Under the pieces are notes generated by a model. That model saw only the letters and a list, made by a program, of their open reading frames with translations. It made no database searches and was not told where the DNA came from. Positions 1-9,693 of a stretch of DNA of 64,000 bases are shown here, one piece after another. Every line of letters starts with the position of its first letter. Positions within the stretch are counted from its first letter, which is position 1. Source of the DNA: an uncultured Eubacterium sp. (GTDB lineage: Bacteria; Bacillota; Clostridia; Lachnospirales; Lachnospiraceae); NCBI GenBank assembly GCA_910583555.1, contig CAJTXO010000011.1, positions 1 through 64,000 on the forward strand. Reading direction: 5' to 3'. The translations under genes were made by a program, and so were the position numbers.

Positions 1-205
1 TTCTTACCAAAAAGGAGACATATATTTCCAGAAACACAAATTTATTTACACAACCCACTAATCAACGAATCGAAATCTGCTGTCAGACTGGAAGTAAACA
101 TTTCACATTTTTTAATGTGACCGGTGGAATTCAGTCTCGCACACTGCTTTCCAGCGGTCTGTTTCCCATGCACAGAAATAAAGTATTTTTCGATAAGTTG
201 AAATA

Positions 206-214
206 ATTATAGCA
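206..214 (-). promoter_or_regulatory. Extended -10 promoter reading out of the window
   Basis: On the minus strand TGC-TATAAT forms an extended -10 box. Downstream (positions 205-1) there is no ORF but there are possible RNA stems: GACCG/CGGTC and a TCACATT/AATGTGA hairpin near 102-121. This may be the structured leader of a gene beyond position 1. I could not match it to a known riboswitch. Apart from this and the terminator at 335-366, bases 1-391 hold nothing I recognise. Confidence 0.35.
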
Positions 215-334
215 CAAAACAGAAGATTTTGCTTAAAAACATCCTGTAAAATCAGTAAAAAACAAAGTATGATGGAATTTACCTCTGCACTGGAATTTAC
301 TTTTTCAAGTCAGCCCTTCAATCACCTTAAAACA

Positions 335-366
335 ATTGTGGCTATGCCAAACCGCATAGCCACAAT
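335..366 (-). terminator. Terminator of the GH43 gene
   Basis: A 13-bp perfect stem (335-347 with 354-366) and a 6-nt loop lie 25 bases past the GH43 stop codon. On the minus strand it is followed by TTGTTTTAAGG, a weak T-run. Confidence 0.65.
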
Positions 367-391
367 ACAAAGCATGATATATCGTTGTGTT

Positions 392-2704
392 TTACTTCTT
401 GATCTTCACGGACTTCTTACTGCTCCAGCCACTGTAGTACTTTTTACCGTCCACAGTCTTATAAGCCCTTGCCTGAACATAGTAAGTCTTCTTTTTCAGC
501 TTCTTCAGCGTCACTTTCAGTGTACTTGCTTTCTTGATCGTCACTTTTTTCGCGGACTTCATGTTCTTTTTCAGGGAATAGCGGATCTCGTAACCGTTTG
601 CTCCGCTCACTTTCTTTTTCAGCGTTACGTCTGCTTTCTTTCCTTTGACATTTTTCACAGACTTGATCGCCGGTTTGGAAACAGAGATGTCTTTGTCATC
701 ATCAACACTCGGAGATGGCGTCACGGAAGGCGCCGGTGCCTGTGTAGTCGGTGCCGGAGCGGGTGCCTGAGTTGCCGGTGTCTGTGGTGCCTGAGTTGCC
801 GGTGCTGCCTGTCTCTCCTCGAACTCCCAGGAAGCTACGTTGTATCCGTTGCCACGGAAAACAAAATACAGATCATGTTTGCCTGTCACATTCGCTGCGA
901 TGTCTGCCTCAAATGCTTCATAGGTTTCGTATCCCGTTTCTCTCAGGTTAATTGTAGCCAGTTTGTTTGCGCTAATTGTAGGATCATCTCTAAATACCTC
1001 AACAGCACCTAAATCCGTCGTCGATGCAATCTGGGCTTTCACTTTTGCCACACCCTTGTCACCGAAATTCACGCCGCTGATCTTCGTCCAGTCACCTGTG
1101 TTGATCTTATCCAGTACCATTGACCTTACAGCGTCGGATTTTTTGGATTTTACGCCTGCACTGTACGAAGTCGTCGTTGCATTGATGGTTTCGTACGGAT
1201 TAAAGTCCTCTACCTGCTCTACGCCTTCGTAACTTGGCTCGATCTTGATGGCATCGGTATCTTTGTCTACCGTCATCGGAGCTACATGCAGACAGCGGTA
1301 GTCGCCTTTGCCCGTATGATACAACATATTCTCCAGCGCCGTTGAGTGGTATGTCATGTACTCTTTGCCTTTAAAGGAAAGCATGTGGTGATGGTTGTTA
1401 TACGATTTACCATAAATACTGCTCGGATTGCTCAGGATCGATCCCAGGTATTTCAGGTCGTCCGTGCTCTCCTGCACTTCCGGATTGAATGTGATGTCCA
1501 TCGGGTCTTTTGATACATAACATGCAATCTGTCCGGAAGCAATCGGCCCAAGCGCCCCCGGCGCATTTACAGAACCAGATACTTTGAAGTTAGTACAGTA
1601 GGAGTAAAAGTACTTACCATTAAACTGGTTGATCTCGTTATCCTCAAACAAATAGAACGCATCCATTTCTTGCGGCTCACCATCTAACAACACCTTACCA
1701 GTACCTTCTTCAAATTTGATCTTACATACCCGGCCAGTTTTCGGATGTGCTTTCTGCTCTGCAGTCGGATTTTCTCCACCAGGAAGTCCACCGCCAAAAT
1801 ACACATAAGCATCGCCCTTGTCGTCTACGAGTACTGCCGGGTCAAAGCACCATACGACACCTTTACAGTTCGGTGTTGACTGACTGAATAACGTCACACC
1901 CAGATCATCATACCACGGGCCAGTCGGGGAATCCCCACGTGCATATCCTACCGCTCCACTATTCGTGTAGAAGAGATAATACTCATCTTCCCCGTCTCCG
2001 TCGCCGTCGATCTTCAGACCTGATGGCGCCCACGATTTCGTCGCCCATTTACATTTCACCTTTTTCGTCGAATCTTCCGGCTCATTTGTCAGGTTCAACT
2101 GATCAACAAAACCTTCATCCGTCCAGTTCACCATATCCTTCGTGGACATGATCGTCAGCGAATGGTTGTTGTAACCATTGTGCTTTATTTCTCCGTTCTT
2201 GTCGTACTCTACCGCCTCTGTCGTACCATAGACATACAGTTTTCCGTCAACATCACTGTTATCGATTGCTGTCGGGTCTGCGCACAGATTCCAGTTTGTG
2301 AGCATACTCGTGATCGGATGAACTTTCACTTCGTAAACCGGCTTACCTTCTGCATCCAATACAGGTTCCCCGTTTTCATCCAATTTCTTTTCATTCGTCG
2401 TATAGGACACTCCCTGCTTTAACACAAGTTCTTCCGTATCCCATGCCTGCTCTTCTTCCGGTACGAACGGATCACTGTCCTCCGTTTCATACGTCGTAAT
2501 CTGCGCATCCTTCTGCTTTTCGCCGTTTTTATACGCAACCACGGAACCTTCCCATGCGTATGTATACGTATCCTCCCATTTATATGACTGCTGGGGGGGC
2601 GCGAGAGCGTCTGCATCAGCCGCAGGACCTACTGCCATTGTAGCTGCCAGCGAAAAGACAAGCCCGGCAGCTGTCAGTTTCGCCCATTTCTTCTTGTGAA
2701 ACAT
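392..2704 (-). CDS. Secreted GH43 glycoside hydrolase with CBM6-like and FN3-like C-terminal domains
   Basis: Probable exo- or endo-acting arabinofuranosidase/xylosidase on plant arabinoxylan, acting outside the cell. The N-terminus is a Sec signal peptide (residues 1-32). A five-bladed propeller of GH43 type follows. ADPTAID near residue 141 would supply the base, FDPAVLVDD near 288 the pKa-modulating Asp, and the Glu in FEDNEINQF near 356 the general acid. Residues about 505-625 resemble CBM6, ending in a VASWEFEE-type strand. A Pro/Ala/Thr/Gln linker (625-671) leads to a Lys-rich FN3-like domain (680-770). It is the last gene of the xylan cluster, 121 bp behind the GH115 gene, with its own promoter at 2751-2780 and an SD site (AGGAGG) before the ATG. 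The exact substrate within GH43 is not readable from motifs. Confidence 0.88.
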   Translation of the reverse strand: MFHKKKWAKLTAAGLVFSLAATMAVGPAADADALAPPQQSYKWEDTYTYAWEGSVVAYKNGEKQKDAQITTYETEDSDPFVPEEEQAWDTEELVLKQGVSYTTNEKKLDENGEPVLDAEGKPVYEVKVHPITSMLTNWNLCADPTAIDNSDVDGKLYVYGTTEAVEYDKNGEIKHNGYNNHSLTIMSTKDMVNWTDEGFVDQLNLTNEPEDSTKKVKCKWATKSWAPSGLKIDGDGDGEDEYYLFYTNSGAVGYARGDSPTGPWYDDLGVTLFSQSTPNCKGVVWCFDPAVLVDDKGDAYVYFGGGLPGGENPTAEQKAHPKTGRVCKIKFEEGTGKVLLDGEPQEMDAFYLFEDNEINQFNGKYFYSYCTNFKVSGSVNAPGALGPIASGQIACYVSKDPMDITFNPEVQESTDDLKYLGSILSNPSSIYGKSYNNHHHMLSFKGKEYMTYHSTALENMLYHTGKGDYRCLHVAPMTVDKDTDAIKIEPSYEGVEQVEDFNPYETINATTTSYSAGVKSKKSDAVRSMVLDKINTGDWTKISGVNFGDKGVAKVKAQIASTTDLGAVEVFRDDPTISANKLATINLRETGYETYEAFEADIAANVTGKHDLYFVFRGNGYNVASWEFEERQAAPATQAPQTPATQAPAPAPTTQAPAPSVTPSPSVDDDKDISVSKPAIKSVKNVKGKKADVTLKKKVSGANGYEIRYSLKKNMKSAKKVTIKKASTLKVTLKKLKKKTYYVQARAYKTVDGKKYYSGWSSKKSVKIKK

Positions 2705-2750
2705 ATAAATACCTCCTAATTTTTTGATTGATAGTACATTACTTAACTTT

Positions 2751-2780
2751 ATGATACCAAATAAAAGTACGCTTTATCAA
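2751..2780 (-). promoter_or_regulatory. Sigma-A-type promoter before the GH43 gene
   Basis: On the minus strand TTGATA, 18 bp, TATCAT, about 46 bp upstream of the GH43 start and inside the 121-bp gap after the GH115 gene. It suggests that GH43 can be expressed separately from the operon upstream. Confidence 0.45.
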
Positions 2781-2825
2781 TGATGTATACAGTAATGTGT
2801 TTGATACATCCAGAATCCGCATCCT

Positions 2826-5800
2826 TTATTTTCCTACATAGTAACTTTCTTCCGGCCCGAGATGTGAAGCCAGTACTTCTTCCTCTGAAATCACGAGCTT
2901 CTGCATGACAAATGTCGGATCGATCGCATAGACGCGGATCGTATTGATCCCCGGTTTGAGCTGGATCTGCGTCGTTGTTTTCCTGCCGTTGGCAGACACA
3001 TCGTCCGCCCACGTACCGCTGTACTCCCCGGCGGCATAATCGCTGCTCAGCATATTGACAACATCCGTCTTTCCGCCGTTGACGGAAAGTCCGTAGCGGA
3101 TCGCCACATCATCGCGGTCGATGTTGTTAGACGGCGCCGCGTAAACGGTACAATTGTACACATCATCCTGATCGACGTATACTTTATACTCAACAAATGG
3201 CGCTTTGGCCGGATCATCCTTAAAGCAGAAATTGCTGGGGAATGCTTTGACCGCCTGCCCCATCTTGCCGTAATTGTCGATCACGCCGCAGGCAATACCG
3301 CCTTCCCCGGCCCCGCTGTTCACGAAACCGCCTGCAAGGATGGACGCGTACCCGTTGGCATATACGTACGTATGTGGATCCAGCGAAGAAGCATTCATCA
3401 CTTTTGCCTTGACCTGGATCGTAACCGTGCCGCCTGCTCCAGCCACCGTCACCGTTCCGTCCGCATCCGCGCTCACCTTGCTCCAGTCAACCGATATGTC
3501 AAATGTATCCTGAAGCTCTACGGTGCCGGAAGCTTTGGAAACGTGAATCCAGTCCGCGCTCGCTTTTACCGTATAATCAAAGGACGGACTGCCGCCATTG
3601 GAAACCATTACGGTATACGTCTCCTTATTGATGTTCGTAAAGGTATCGAGTGCACATTCTCCCTCGGTAACAGCCGCCTCCTGATTCTGCAGCGTCACGA
3701 TCATCTGTGCCTGATCCGCAAGGGAATCTACCCTTTTCGCTTTCGGATAAGACCAGCCACTCGAATCCCATGTGACATAACCGACATGCGGCGAACTCAT
3801 CATATTTTTCCACTTGTCGCCGACGCCCGGCATTTCGTTATTGTATGTGTACTGGAGCGTCCCGTCCAGTTTCACCGATTCCTCCAGTTGGTCGGCATAC
3901 CAGTTCGCGGCGGCACTTCCCTTTTCAAAGAAGTACTCATTCAGACCGCTCAGGATCTGCATCTTTGCCACATTGGCCGATGCCACTGCAGGATAATACA
4001 CGAGTTCAAAATACGCCGCCTGCAGATGATCCGGAATCACCGATTTATAATGCTCGGCATCATCCATCAGCTTCTGTGCCCGGTTCAGGACACGTACGGC
4101 CTCATTGTAATTGGTCACATGATACGTGTTATTTTTCAGTGTCTCCGGATTACAGGATCCGTTGATCCACGTATACTCTTTTAACAGGGACGCGACTGCT
4201 TCGGTCTGTTTTTCGTCGAGCGCGGAGCCAAACTGCTGGCCCACCCACTGTTTCATGTAGTCGCCTGTCTTATTCCTGCCATTTTTCCCCCAAGTGTCAT
4301 AGTCATATGCCATGTCGAGGAAATAGGAAATATTCATCTCCATCGGCTTTAAGTCGCCGACATTGACGATCCATATATCATCGATGCCGTGCTCATATGC
4401 CATCGTCATCTGTTCCCACACTTTATTCAGCTCTTTTGTATTGACCCACTCGTATGAGGTCGGGCCGCCGTGATAGTCAAAGTGGTAGTACATGCCCCAG
4501 CCGCCCGCGCGCTGCTGCTCTTCCTTCGTCGTCGGCAGTGTACGCATGTTTCCGTTATTGTCCTCACAGAGCATGATAACAACGTCATCGAGCTGATCCC
4601 ATTTTTTCAGTCCCGGTGTCTCACTTGTGCCGTGCCAGAAGTTTTCCACTTCTTTGTAAACGGTGAGAACCTGCGGCGCGTCACTCCGGTCGTTCTCAGC
4701 CAGAATGTTCTTCTGCGTCGTAATGACCCGCTTGAGCAGATCGATATTGTCCTCCACGCTGCCTCCCAGAGCGGAATCGGCCTCGCCGCGCATACCGAGC
4801 GTATAGACATTTTCATACGCCATGTTCCTTTTTACGCCGTCGCGCCAGAAGTTTGTGATCCCCTCTTCGTTCTTATTGAAATCCCAGTACGCGCGCTTTG
4901 AGTAATCCCGCCATTTCTGGCCCCACTCGTTGCCGGCGCGGCACAGCGGCTCATGGTGGGATGTGCCCATGACGATCCCGTACTTATCCGCCAGCTCGGC
5001 GTTTGCGATCGGAGAAGATTTTCCGTCCTCACTGAACTCATTTCCCCACATCGCCGGCCACAGGTAATTTCCTTTGCAGCGGAGGATCACCTCGTACACA
5101 AGATCATAAAAATCTTCATTGTAATCGCCGAACTTCTCCTTCACCCATCCGGTCAGAGACGGTGCCTCGTCGTTGAGGAATATACCGCGGTATTTGACGG
5201 ACGGCTCTTTCGAGGTCATCTCGAGATCCCAGTTCGAAAGGACGATCTCGTCCTTTTTCTCCGGTACGGCGTCTCCCCAGAACACCCAGGGGGAAACCCC
5301 CATCACCTCGGAGATGTGATAGAGTCCGTAAATGGCTCCGCGCTTATCGCTTCCAGCGACAACGATCGCTTTGTCCACACCGGCTGTCGGATCATCGACA
5401 AATTTGATCTTATAGGTCTCCCATTTGCCCTGAACATCCGATACATCGAGTTTTCCCTCGGCAATCAGGGAATCGATGACGGCGTTATTGCCGATTGAAC
5501 CGACGATAATCGCTGTCCCTTTCAGATCCTGCGACTTCGTTACGACTTCAGACGCCTTGCCGCTCTGCGCCACCATCGCGACATCTTCGGCAAACGAATC
5601 CGCGATCAGGCTTAACCCGTCGTAGTCGTCCCCTTTTTCATCCACATAAACCGGAACCGAACGATCCTTAGAAGCTACGACGAACTGGTCGAGCGGCGGA
5701 CGCGGGGTCGGAACCGGGGTCGATGCTGCCGAGGCCCCGGGGACGGCCGGCGTAACCCCGGGGACTGACGAACCCCCTGGTGCTGCCGGGGTGGCAGATC

Positions 5801-6437
5801 CTGTGACAACGCCTTTTTCCTGAACCGTGACGCGGCAGACAGCTTTGGCTCCCCGCCCATCCTGCGCGTAAGCCGTAATCTCAGCCGTACCAGCTTTTTT
5901 CGCCGTGACAACTCCCTTTTTGCTCACAGTGGCAACCGCCTTTTTCGAAGTCGCGTATGTAACCTTTTTCACAGTCGCTTTGGCGGGTGAGACAGCCGCG
6001 TTCAGCGTCAGGTTCTGTCCCTCGCTCAAAACCGCGCTTGTCTTGTTGATAGAAACGTTCTTTACTTTCGTGAACTTTTTATAAACGGTCACTTTAATTG
6101 ACGCTTTCTTTTTCGGCTTCGTCGTACTTACTGCCGTAATCGTTGCCTTTCCGGCTTTTTTCGCCTTTAACACGCCTTTCTTCGTGACCTGTGCCACTTT
6201 CTTCCGACTGGAAGAATAGGTGAGATTCGCCTTTGCTTTTTTCGGACTCACATTTGCCTTTAAGCGGAATGTCTCGCCCTTTTTGAGTGCCAGCGTCTGA
6301 ATGGCCGGTTTCGAAAACGCAATACTCTTTACTTTTGCTGCACTTGCCGCCTCTGCCGGTGCTGCCGGAACTACGGTGCACACGGTCATGGCTGCGGCGG
6401 CCATGACTGCCAGCAGTTTTTTACCTTTTCCCCTCAT
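2826..6437 (-). CDS. Secreted GH115 alpha-glucuronidase with N-terminal Ig-like (Big2) pair
   Basis: GH115 enzymes remove (4-O-methyl)glucuronic acid from internal or terminal xylose of glucuronoxylan. A signal peptide (1-31) precedes two Lys-rich Big2 domains (about 32-205) and a Pro/Ala/Ser linker (205-250). The GH115 body starts near 252 with the phosphate-pocket-like N domain. The catalytic barrel carries the family signatures KYRGIFLNDEAP, CKGNYLWPAMWGNEF and MGTSHHEPLCRAGNEW. The C-terminal third holds the helical domain and beta-sandwich modules typical of GH115. The ATG is preceded by GAGG at 6 bp. At 1203 residues it is longer than bare GH115 enzymes because of the Ig domains, which probably anchor or space the enzyme at the cell surface. 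It is the third gene of the operon starting at 9332. Confidence 0.92.
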   Translation of the reverse strand: MRGKGKKLLAVMAAAAMTVCTVVPAAPAEAASAAKVKSIAFSKPAIQTLALKKGETFRLKANVSPKKAKANLTYSSSRKKVAQVTKKGVLKAKKAGKATITAVSTTKPKKKASIKVTVYKKFTKVKNVSINKTSAVLSEGQNLTLNAAVSPAKATVKKVTYATSKKAVATVSKKGVVTAKKAGTAEITAYAQDGRGAKAVCRVTVQEKGVVTGSATPAAPGGSSVPGVTPAVPGASAASTPVPTPRPPLDQFVVASKDRSVPVYVDEKGDDYDGLSLIADSFAEDVAMVAQSGKASEVVTKSQDLKGTAIIVGSIGNNAVIDSLIAEGKLDVSDVQGKWETYKIKFVDDPTAGVDKAIVVAGSDKRGAIYGLYHISEVMGVSPWVFWGDAVPEKKDEIVLSNWDLEMTSKEPSVKYRGIFLNDEAPSLTGWVKEKFGDYNEDFYDLVYEVILRCKGNYLWPAMWGNEFSEDGKSSPIANAELADKYGIVMGTSHHEPLCRAGNEWGQKWRDYSKRAYWDFNKNEEGITNFWRDGVKRNMAYENVYTLGMRGEADSALGGSVEDNIDLLKRVITTQKNILAENDRSDAPQVLTVYKEVENFWHGTSETPGLKKWDQLDDVVIMLCEDNNGNMRTLPTTKEEQQRAGGWGMYYHFDYHGGPTSYEWVNTKELNKVWEQMTMAYEHGIDDIWIVNVGDLKPMEMNISYFLDMAYDYDTWGKNGRNKTGDYMKQWVGQQFGSALDEKQTEAVASLLKEYTWINGSCNPETLKNNTYHVTNYNEAVRVLNRAQKLMDDAEHYKSVIPDHLQAAYFELVYYPAVASANVAKMQILSGLNEYFFEKGSAAANWYADQLEESVKLDGTLQYTYNNEMPGVGDKWKNMMSSPHVGYVTWDSSGWSYPKAKRVDSLADQAQMIVTLQNQEAAVTEGECALDTFTNINKETYTVMVSNGGSPSFDYTVKASADWIHVSKASGTVELQDTFDISVDWSKVSADADGTVTVAGAGGTVTIQVKAKVMNASSLDPHTYVYANGYASILAGGFVNSGAGEGGIACGVIDNYGKMGQAVKAFPSNFCFKDDPAKAPFVEYKVYVDQDDVYNCTVYAAPSNNIDRDDVAIRYGLSVNGGKTDVVNMLSSDYAAGEYSGTWADDVSANGRKTTTQIQLKPGINTIRVYAIDPTFVMQKLVISEEEVLASHLGPEESYYVGK

Positions 6438-6508
6438 ACAATACCTCTTTTCTAATTAAGCGTCACGCCTATCCGATGTCTCATAAAAACAGCGCTTCAA
6501 GCTATGCT

Positions 6509-7777
6509 TTACAAAAAGGAGACCTTCCCTCCCTCTGCTGCCCGGACCGTCGTCTCATCCAACGGAATCGTGTAACGATTTCCCGAAACCGTCGTGATCA
6601 CCAGATCATAGATAGTAATGTTCGGACATACGGCGTGCGGATAGATCGTAATCTGTCGTTCTTTACCGTCTCCCTCCGCCAGCCTGCTCTTTGCCTGCTC
6701 ATCCAGGGAAAGGGAACATGAATTTCCGATTCCTGCCGGCACAGCAAACCGTGTGGAAGATGTCTCTTGTATCTCTAACTGATGTAACGTTGCCGTACCC
6801 TGGACACCGTCTACCGTAACGTCCTGCGTTCCAGTCACCGTGTCGATGACCTTGCTCTCCGCTCCCGTCAGCTCTGCTGCCGTTTTCCGCTTCTCACCGG
6901 CATACAGACGCACCGACATCGGTTTATCAGAATCCACACCGAGCGAGATTTCGGAAATATCCTCTGCCGTTACCTCTTCTGGCAGGGAATAGGATACGAC
7001 GGCATAACTGCGGAAATTGTTGGACGACTGGAAAATCACTCTCTGCTTTCCGTCATCCGGCTTGCCGGTCGGAACTGCCGGTGTCGATACCGGCGGCACC
7101 GCGGATGGTGTCACAACTGGTACGGCCGATGAATCCGGCTGTTGTTTCACCGTGATCGTACATACCGCTTTCGCTCCGCGTCCGTCTGCCGCAAACGCCG
7201 TAACCTTCACTATGCCTTCTTTTTTCGCCGTCACGACACCTTTGGCGGACACGCCTGCCACGGAGGCATCAGACGTTTTGTAAACTACTTTTTTCACGGT
7301 CGCCTTTTTCGGCGTGACTGTGGCGGCCAGTGTAACTGTATTTGCTCCATTACTCATATACAGCACCGCGTTTTTCTGATCCAGGCTCACACCGGAAGCT
7401 TTTTTAAAGTTCTTCACGACCTGTACCGTAATGGCTGCCTTCCGGCCGCTCTTATCTTTCGCGGCCGCGGTAATCTTCGCCTTGCCGTTTTTCTTCGCCG
7501 TGACCTTTCCTTTTGCGGAAACGGCGGCCACTTTTTTGTTGGAAGACGTAAACTTTAATTTCTTATTTTTCGCGCTGGCCGGCGCTACTTTCGTCTTTAC
7601 CTGAAATTTTTCGCCCTTTTTCAAATAGAGGCTGCTCGTCTGCGGGTTCGTTATCGTCACACTTTTGACTTTTTTTGCCGCCTGGGAAGTGGTCGCGGAA
7701 CTGTCGGAAAACAGCCCAGCCGTCAGGATCACAGCCATCCCCGCCGCCAGTATTTTTCTACCTGCTCTATTTCGCAT
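6509..7777 (-). CDS. Secreted protein with two Big2 Ig-like domains and an unidentified C-terminal domain
   Basis: The N-terminus is a signal peptide (1-33). Residues 34-210 are two Lys-rich bacterial Ig-like (Big2) domains closely similar to those of the neighbouring GH115 protein. A Pro/Val/Thr linker (210-245) follows. The final 175 residues are predicted to be beta-rich, with a YAVVSYSLPEEVTAEDI segment, and match no catalytic motif I know; a carbohydrate-binding or surface scaffold role is inference. The start overlaps the end of the SGNH gene by 11 bp and the stop lies 71 bp before the GH115 gene, so the three are almost certainly co-transcribed and co-translated. Confidence 0.75.
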   Translation of the reverse strand: MRNRAGRKILAAGMAVILTAGLFSDSSATTSQAAKKVKSVTITNPQTSSLYLKKGEKFQVKTKVAPASAKNKKLKFTSSNKKVAAVSAKGKVTAKKNGKAKITAAAKDKSGRKAAITVQVVKNFKKASGVSLDQKNAVLYMSNGANTVTLAATVTPKKATVKKVVYKTSDASVAGVSAKGVVTAKKEGIVKVTAFAADGRGAKAVCTITVKQQPDSSAVPVVTPSAVPPVSTPAVPTGKPDDGKQRVIFQSSNNFRSYAVVSYSLPEEVTAEDISEISLGVDSDKPMSVRLYAGEKRKTAAELTGAESKVIDTVTGTQDVTVDGVQGTATLHQLEIQETSSTRFAVPAGIGNSCSLSLDEQAKSRLAEGDGKERQITIYPHAVCPNITIYDLVITTVSGNRYTIPLDETTVRAAEGGKVSFL

Positions 7778-9332
7778 CGAATCCCTCCCCTTTCATCATC
7801 GCTTCGTACACGATCCGGCCGATCTCCCTGTACCCGGCTGCATTCGGGTGAAGCCAGTCATTACTGAATTCCTTGATCATCTTTTCCGGATCTTCCGGAT
7901 CCGTGAACGCGGCTGACAGGTCGATCACCTCGTCCGCTTCCGACTTTGTAAGGATCCATTCATTGACGGCCAGACGGATCTTCTCACGGAGAGGGCCTTC
8001 GTTATCCGAATAATAATTATTTCCTTTGAATGGAAGGATCGTACACATGTATACCTTCATCCCTTTTTCATGCGCTTTGTCGATCATGATCTCATACTGC
8101 TCGATCATGCGCGCCGTCAGGGACTCATCTGTCGCATAGCCGATATCGTTGATCCCCATGAGCATCACGAGGTATTTTGCTCCCGGCTGCTCCAGCACAT
8201 CGTGGTCAAAACGGTCTTTCGCCGCCTGCCCCAGTCCGCCAAAGATGGAATTTCCACCAATTCCCTGATTCAGTACGGACAAGTGGGACGTGGCCTCATT
8301 CTCCAGCAGTTTCTCGGCAAACGCATCGGTCCACCGCTGATATTTGTTGGGATTCGTTCCGTAACCATCTGTGATCGAGTCGCCAAAGCAGACAACCGCT
8401 TCATTCCTCTCCGGCGACATGACATCCATTCCCTCGAGGAAATACCAGCTCACCCTTCGGCGATTGAGGTCGTTTCCGAGTGTCTCGTCGCTGACATGGT
8501 TTCCTTCGGCAAAATGATTGTTGCACCGCGCGCCCGTATGGCTCGTGATATTTGCCGGCACCTCGCCGAAATAGGTAGATACCGCGATCAGCTGCAGTGG
8601 ATCGACTTTATAGTCGATCGGATCCGAAACGACCATTTCGCCCGCCGGGATCGAGACGCTCTCGCTCCCGTTAAATGTCACGACCGTATCCGTCGCCGGG
8701 TCGATGTCCGAACGGGCCGCATTGACCTGGTTCGCGATGTGCACGGATTTCAACTCCACCGGCGTCTTGCCGACTTTATTCGAGAATTTCAGCCGGATCT
8801 TTTCTCCGCCCGTGGAAGGACGGATAAACTGACGAAATGTATTTCCGCTCAACCCTGGCTTCGGCGGCGCGTTTTCACTGACCGCCTCCAGCTGCGAACT
8901 CGCCCAGGTGCCTACCCAGTCATATGTACCGAGTTCCTTTTTGTCTTTATAAACGCTGCCCGCGCTGTCCGCCAGTGTAAACCGGCTTCCCGGCTGTGCC
9001 GGAAGGGACAGGTTCGTATGTTCCGTTCCCGATGGCAGCGTCAGCTTGTATTCATCCCTGTTTACAAACGCCTGATCCTTGTAATGATCGATCTGGACCA
9101 CGACATCTTTATCGGCCTCGGTCAGGTTTTCCAGCGAAAACTCAACCTCATCTTCCGCTTTGTTTAAAACAGGTTCCCCCAACTGGATGCTGCTGGCATC
9201 CTGATAGTGGTCGCCGCCTTCTTCCGCCGATGAAAAATAGCTGTAAGCTACCGCGGAACAAACGGAGCACATAAGCGCTGCCGTACAGAAAAAGGCAATC
9301 AGCCGTTTCCTGATTTTTCTATCTTTGTACAC
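7767..9332 (-). CDS. Secreted SGNH/GDSL-family esterase with N-terminal jelly-roll domain
   Basis: Likely carbohydrate esterase that removes acetyl (or similar) groups from xylan or another plant polysaccharide. A signal/anchor helix at 11-33 is followed by a beta-rich domain (40-300, including VGTWASS and RLKFSN) and the SGNH hydrolase domain. All four blocks are present: CFGDSITDG (nucleophile Ser near 317), IGGNSI, MGINDIG (Asn near 394) and DWLHPN (Asp/His near 494). The start is GTG with a strong SD (AAAGGAGAGG). It is the first gene of a minus-strand operon behind the promoter at 9384-9412. Deacetylation by this enzyme would expose xylan to the GH115 and GH43 enzymes encoded downstream. 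Acetyl specificity is inferred from context. Confidence 0.82.
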   Translation of the reverse strand: MYKDRKIRKRLIAFFCTAALMCSVCSAVAYSYFSSAEEGGDHYQDASSIQLGEPVLNKAEDEVEFSLENLTEADKDVVVQIDHYKDQAFVNRDEYKLTLPSGTEHTNLSLPAQPGSRFTLADSAGSVYKDKKELGTYDWVGTWASSQLEAVSENAPPKPGLSGNTFRQFIRPSTGGEKIRLKFSNKVGKTPVELKSVHIANQVNAARSDIDPATDTVVTFNGSESVSIPAGEMVVSDPIDYKVDPLQLIAVSTYFGEVPANITSHTGARCNNHFAEGNHVSDETLGNDLNRRRVSWYFLEGMDVMSPERNEAVVCFGDSITDGYGTNPNKYQRWTDAFAEKLLENEATSHLSVLNQGIGGNSIFGGLGQAAKDRFDHDVLEQPGAKYLVMLMGINDIGYATDESLTARMIEQYEIMIDKAHEKGMKVYMCTILPFKGNNYYSDNEGPLREKIRLAVNEWILTKSEADEVIDLSAAFTDPEDPEKMIKEFSNDWLHPNAAGYREIGRIVYEAMMKGEGFDAK

Positions 9333-9383
9333 GCAATCCTCTCCTTTCTGAACTCCTAATCTTGTGTAAAATCTGGTACTTAT

Positions 9384-9412
9384 ATTCTACACCATTACCA
9401 CCCGTTTTTCAA
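9384..9412 (-). promoter_or_regulatory. Sigma-A promoter of the xylan-decoration operon
   Basis: On the minus strand TTGAAA, 17 bp, TAGAAT, 52 bp upstream of the SGNH gene start. No catabolite-responsive element is obvious. Confidence 0.7.
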
Positions 9413-9422
9413 TCACTTATTT

Positions 9423-9683
9423 TTACCACTTCGCCTTGATATGCGGGCAGTATCCGGCCTTTTTCGCGGCGCGGACCGCGACGTAACAGCCGCACTGCCC
9501 ACATAAGCCTCCCCGCAGTTCCTGGCAGCTGTCGCAGAGAAGGAGCCGCCTCTCGTACTCTTCGTCAGAAACCCTGTCTTCTTCGGGGATATGTTCGATG
9601 TATTGCTCCAGCTTTAACAGCTCTTTTTCCATCATTTCTTTTGTCCACTCGCACCGCGGACAAAATCGGATCTGTTTTCCCAT
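9423..9683 (-). CDS. DUF6171-type small cysteine-rich protein
   Basis: An 86-residue protein with paired cysteines: FCPRCEW at the start, then CDSCQ, CGQCGCYV and a final CPH. The pattern suggests a zinc ribbon. It matches my memory of the DUF6171 family (a late RAAKK..CP segment and a terminal KW), which has no known function. The stop of the GH51 gene lies 10 bp upstream, so it probably rides on that transcript. The promoter of the xylan operon begins inside the gap downstream. Function unknown. Confidence 0.7.
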   Translation of the reverse strand: MGKQIRFCPRCEWTKEMMEKELLKLEQYIEHIPEEDRVSDEEYERRLLLCDSCQELRGGLCGQCGCYVAVRAAKKAGYCPHIKAKW

Positions 9684-9693
9684 CGCGCCGTCC

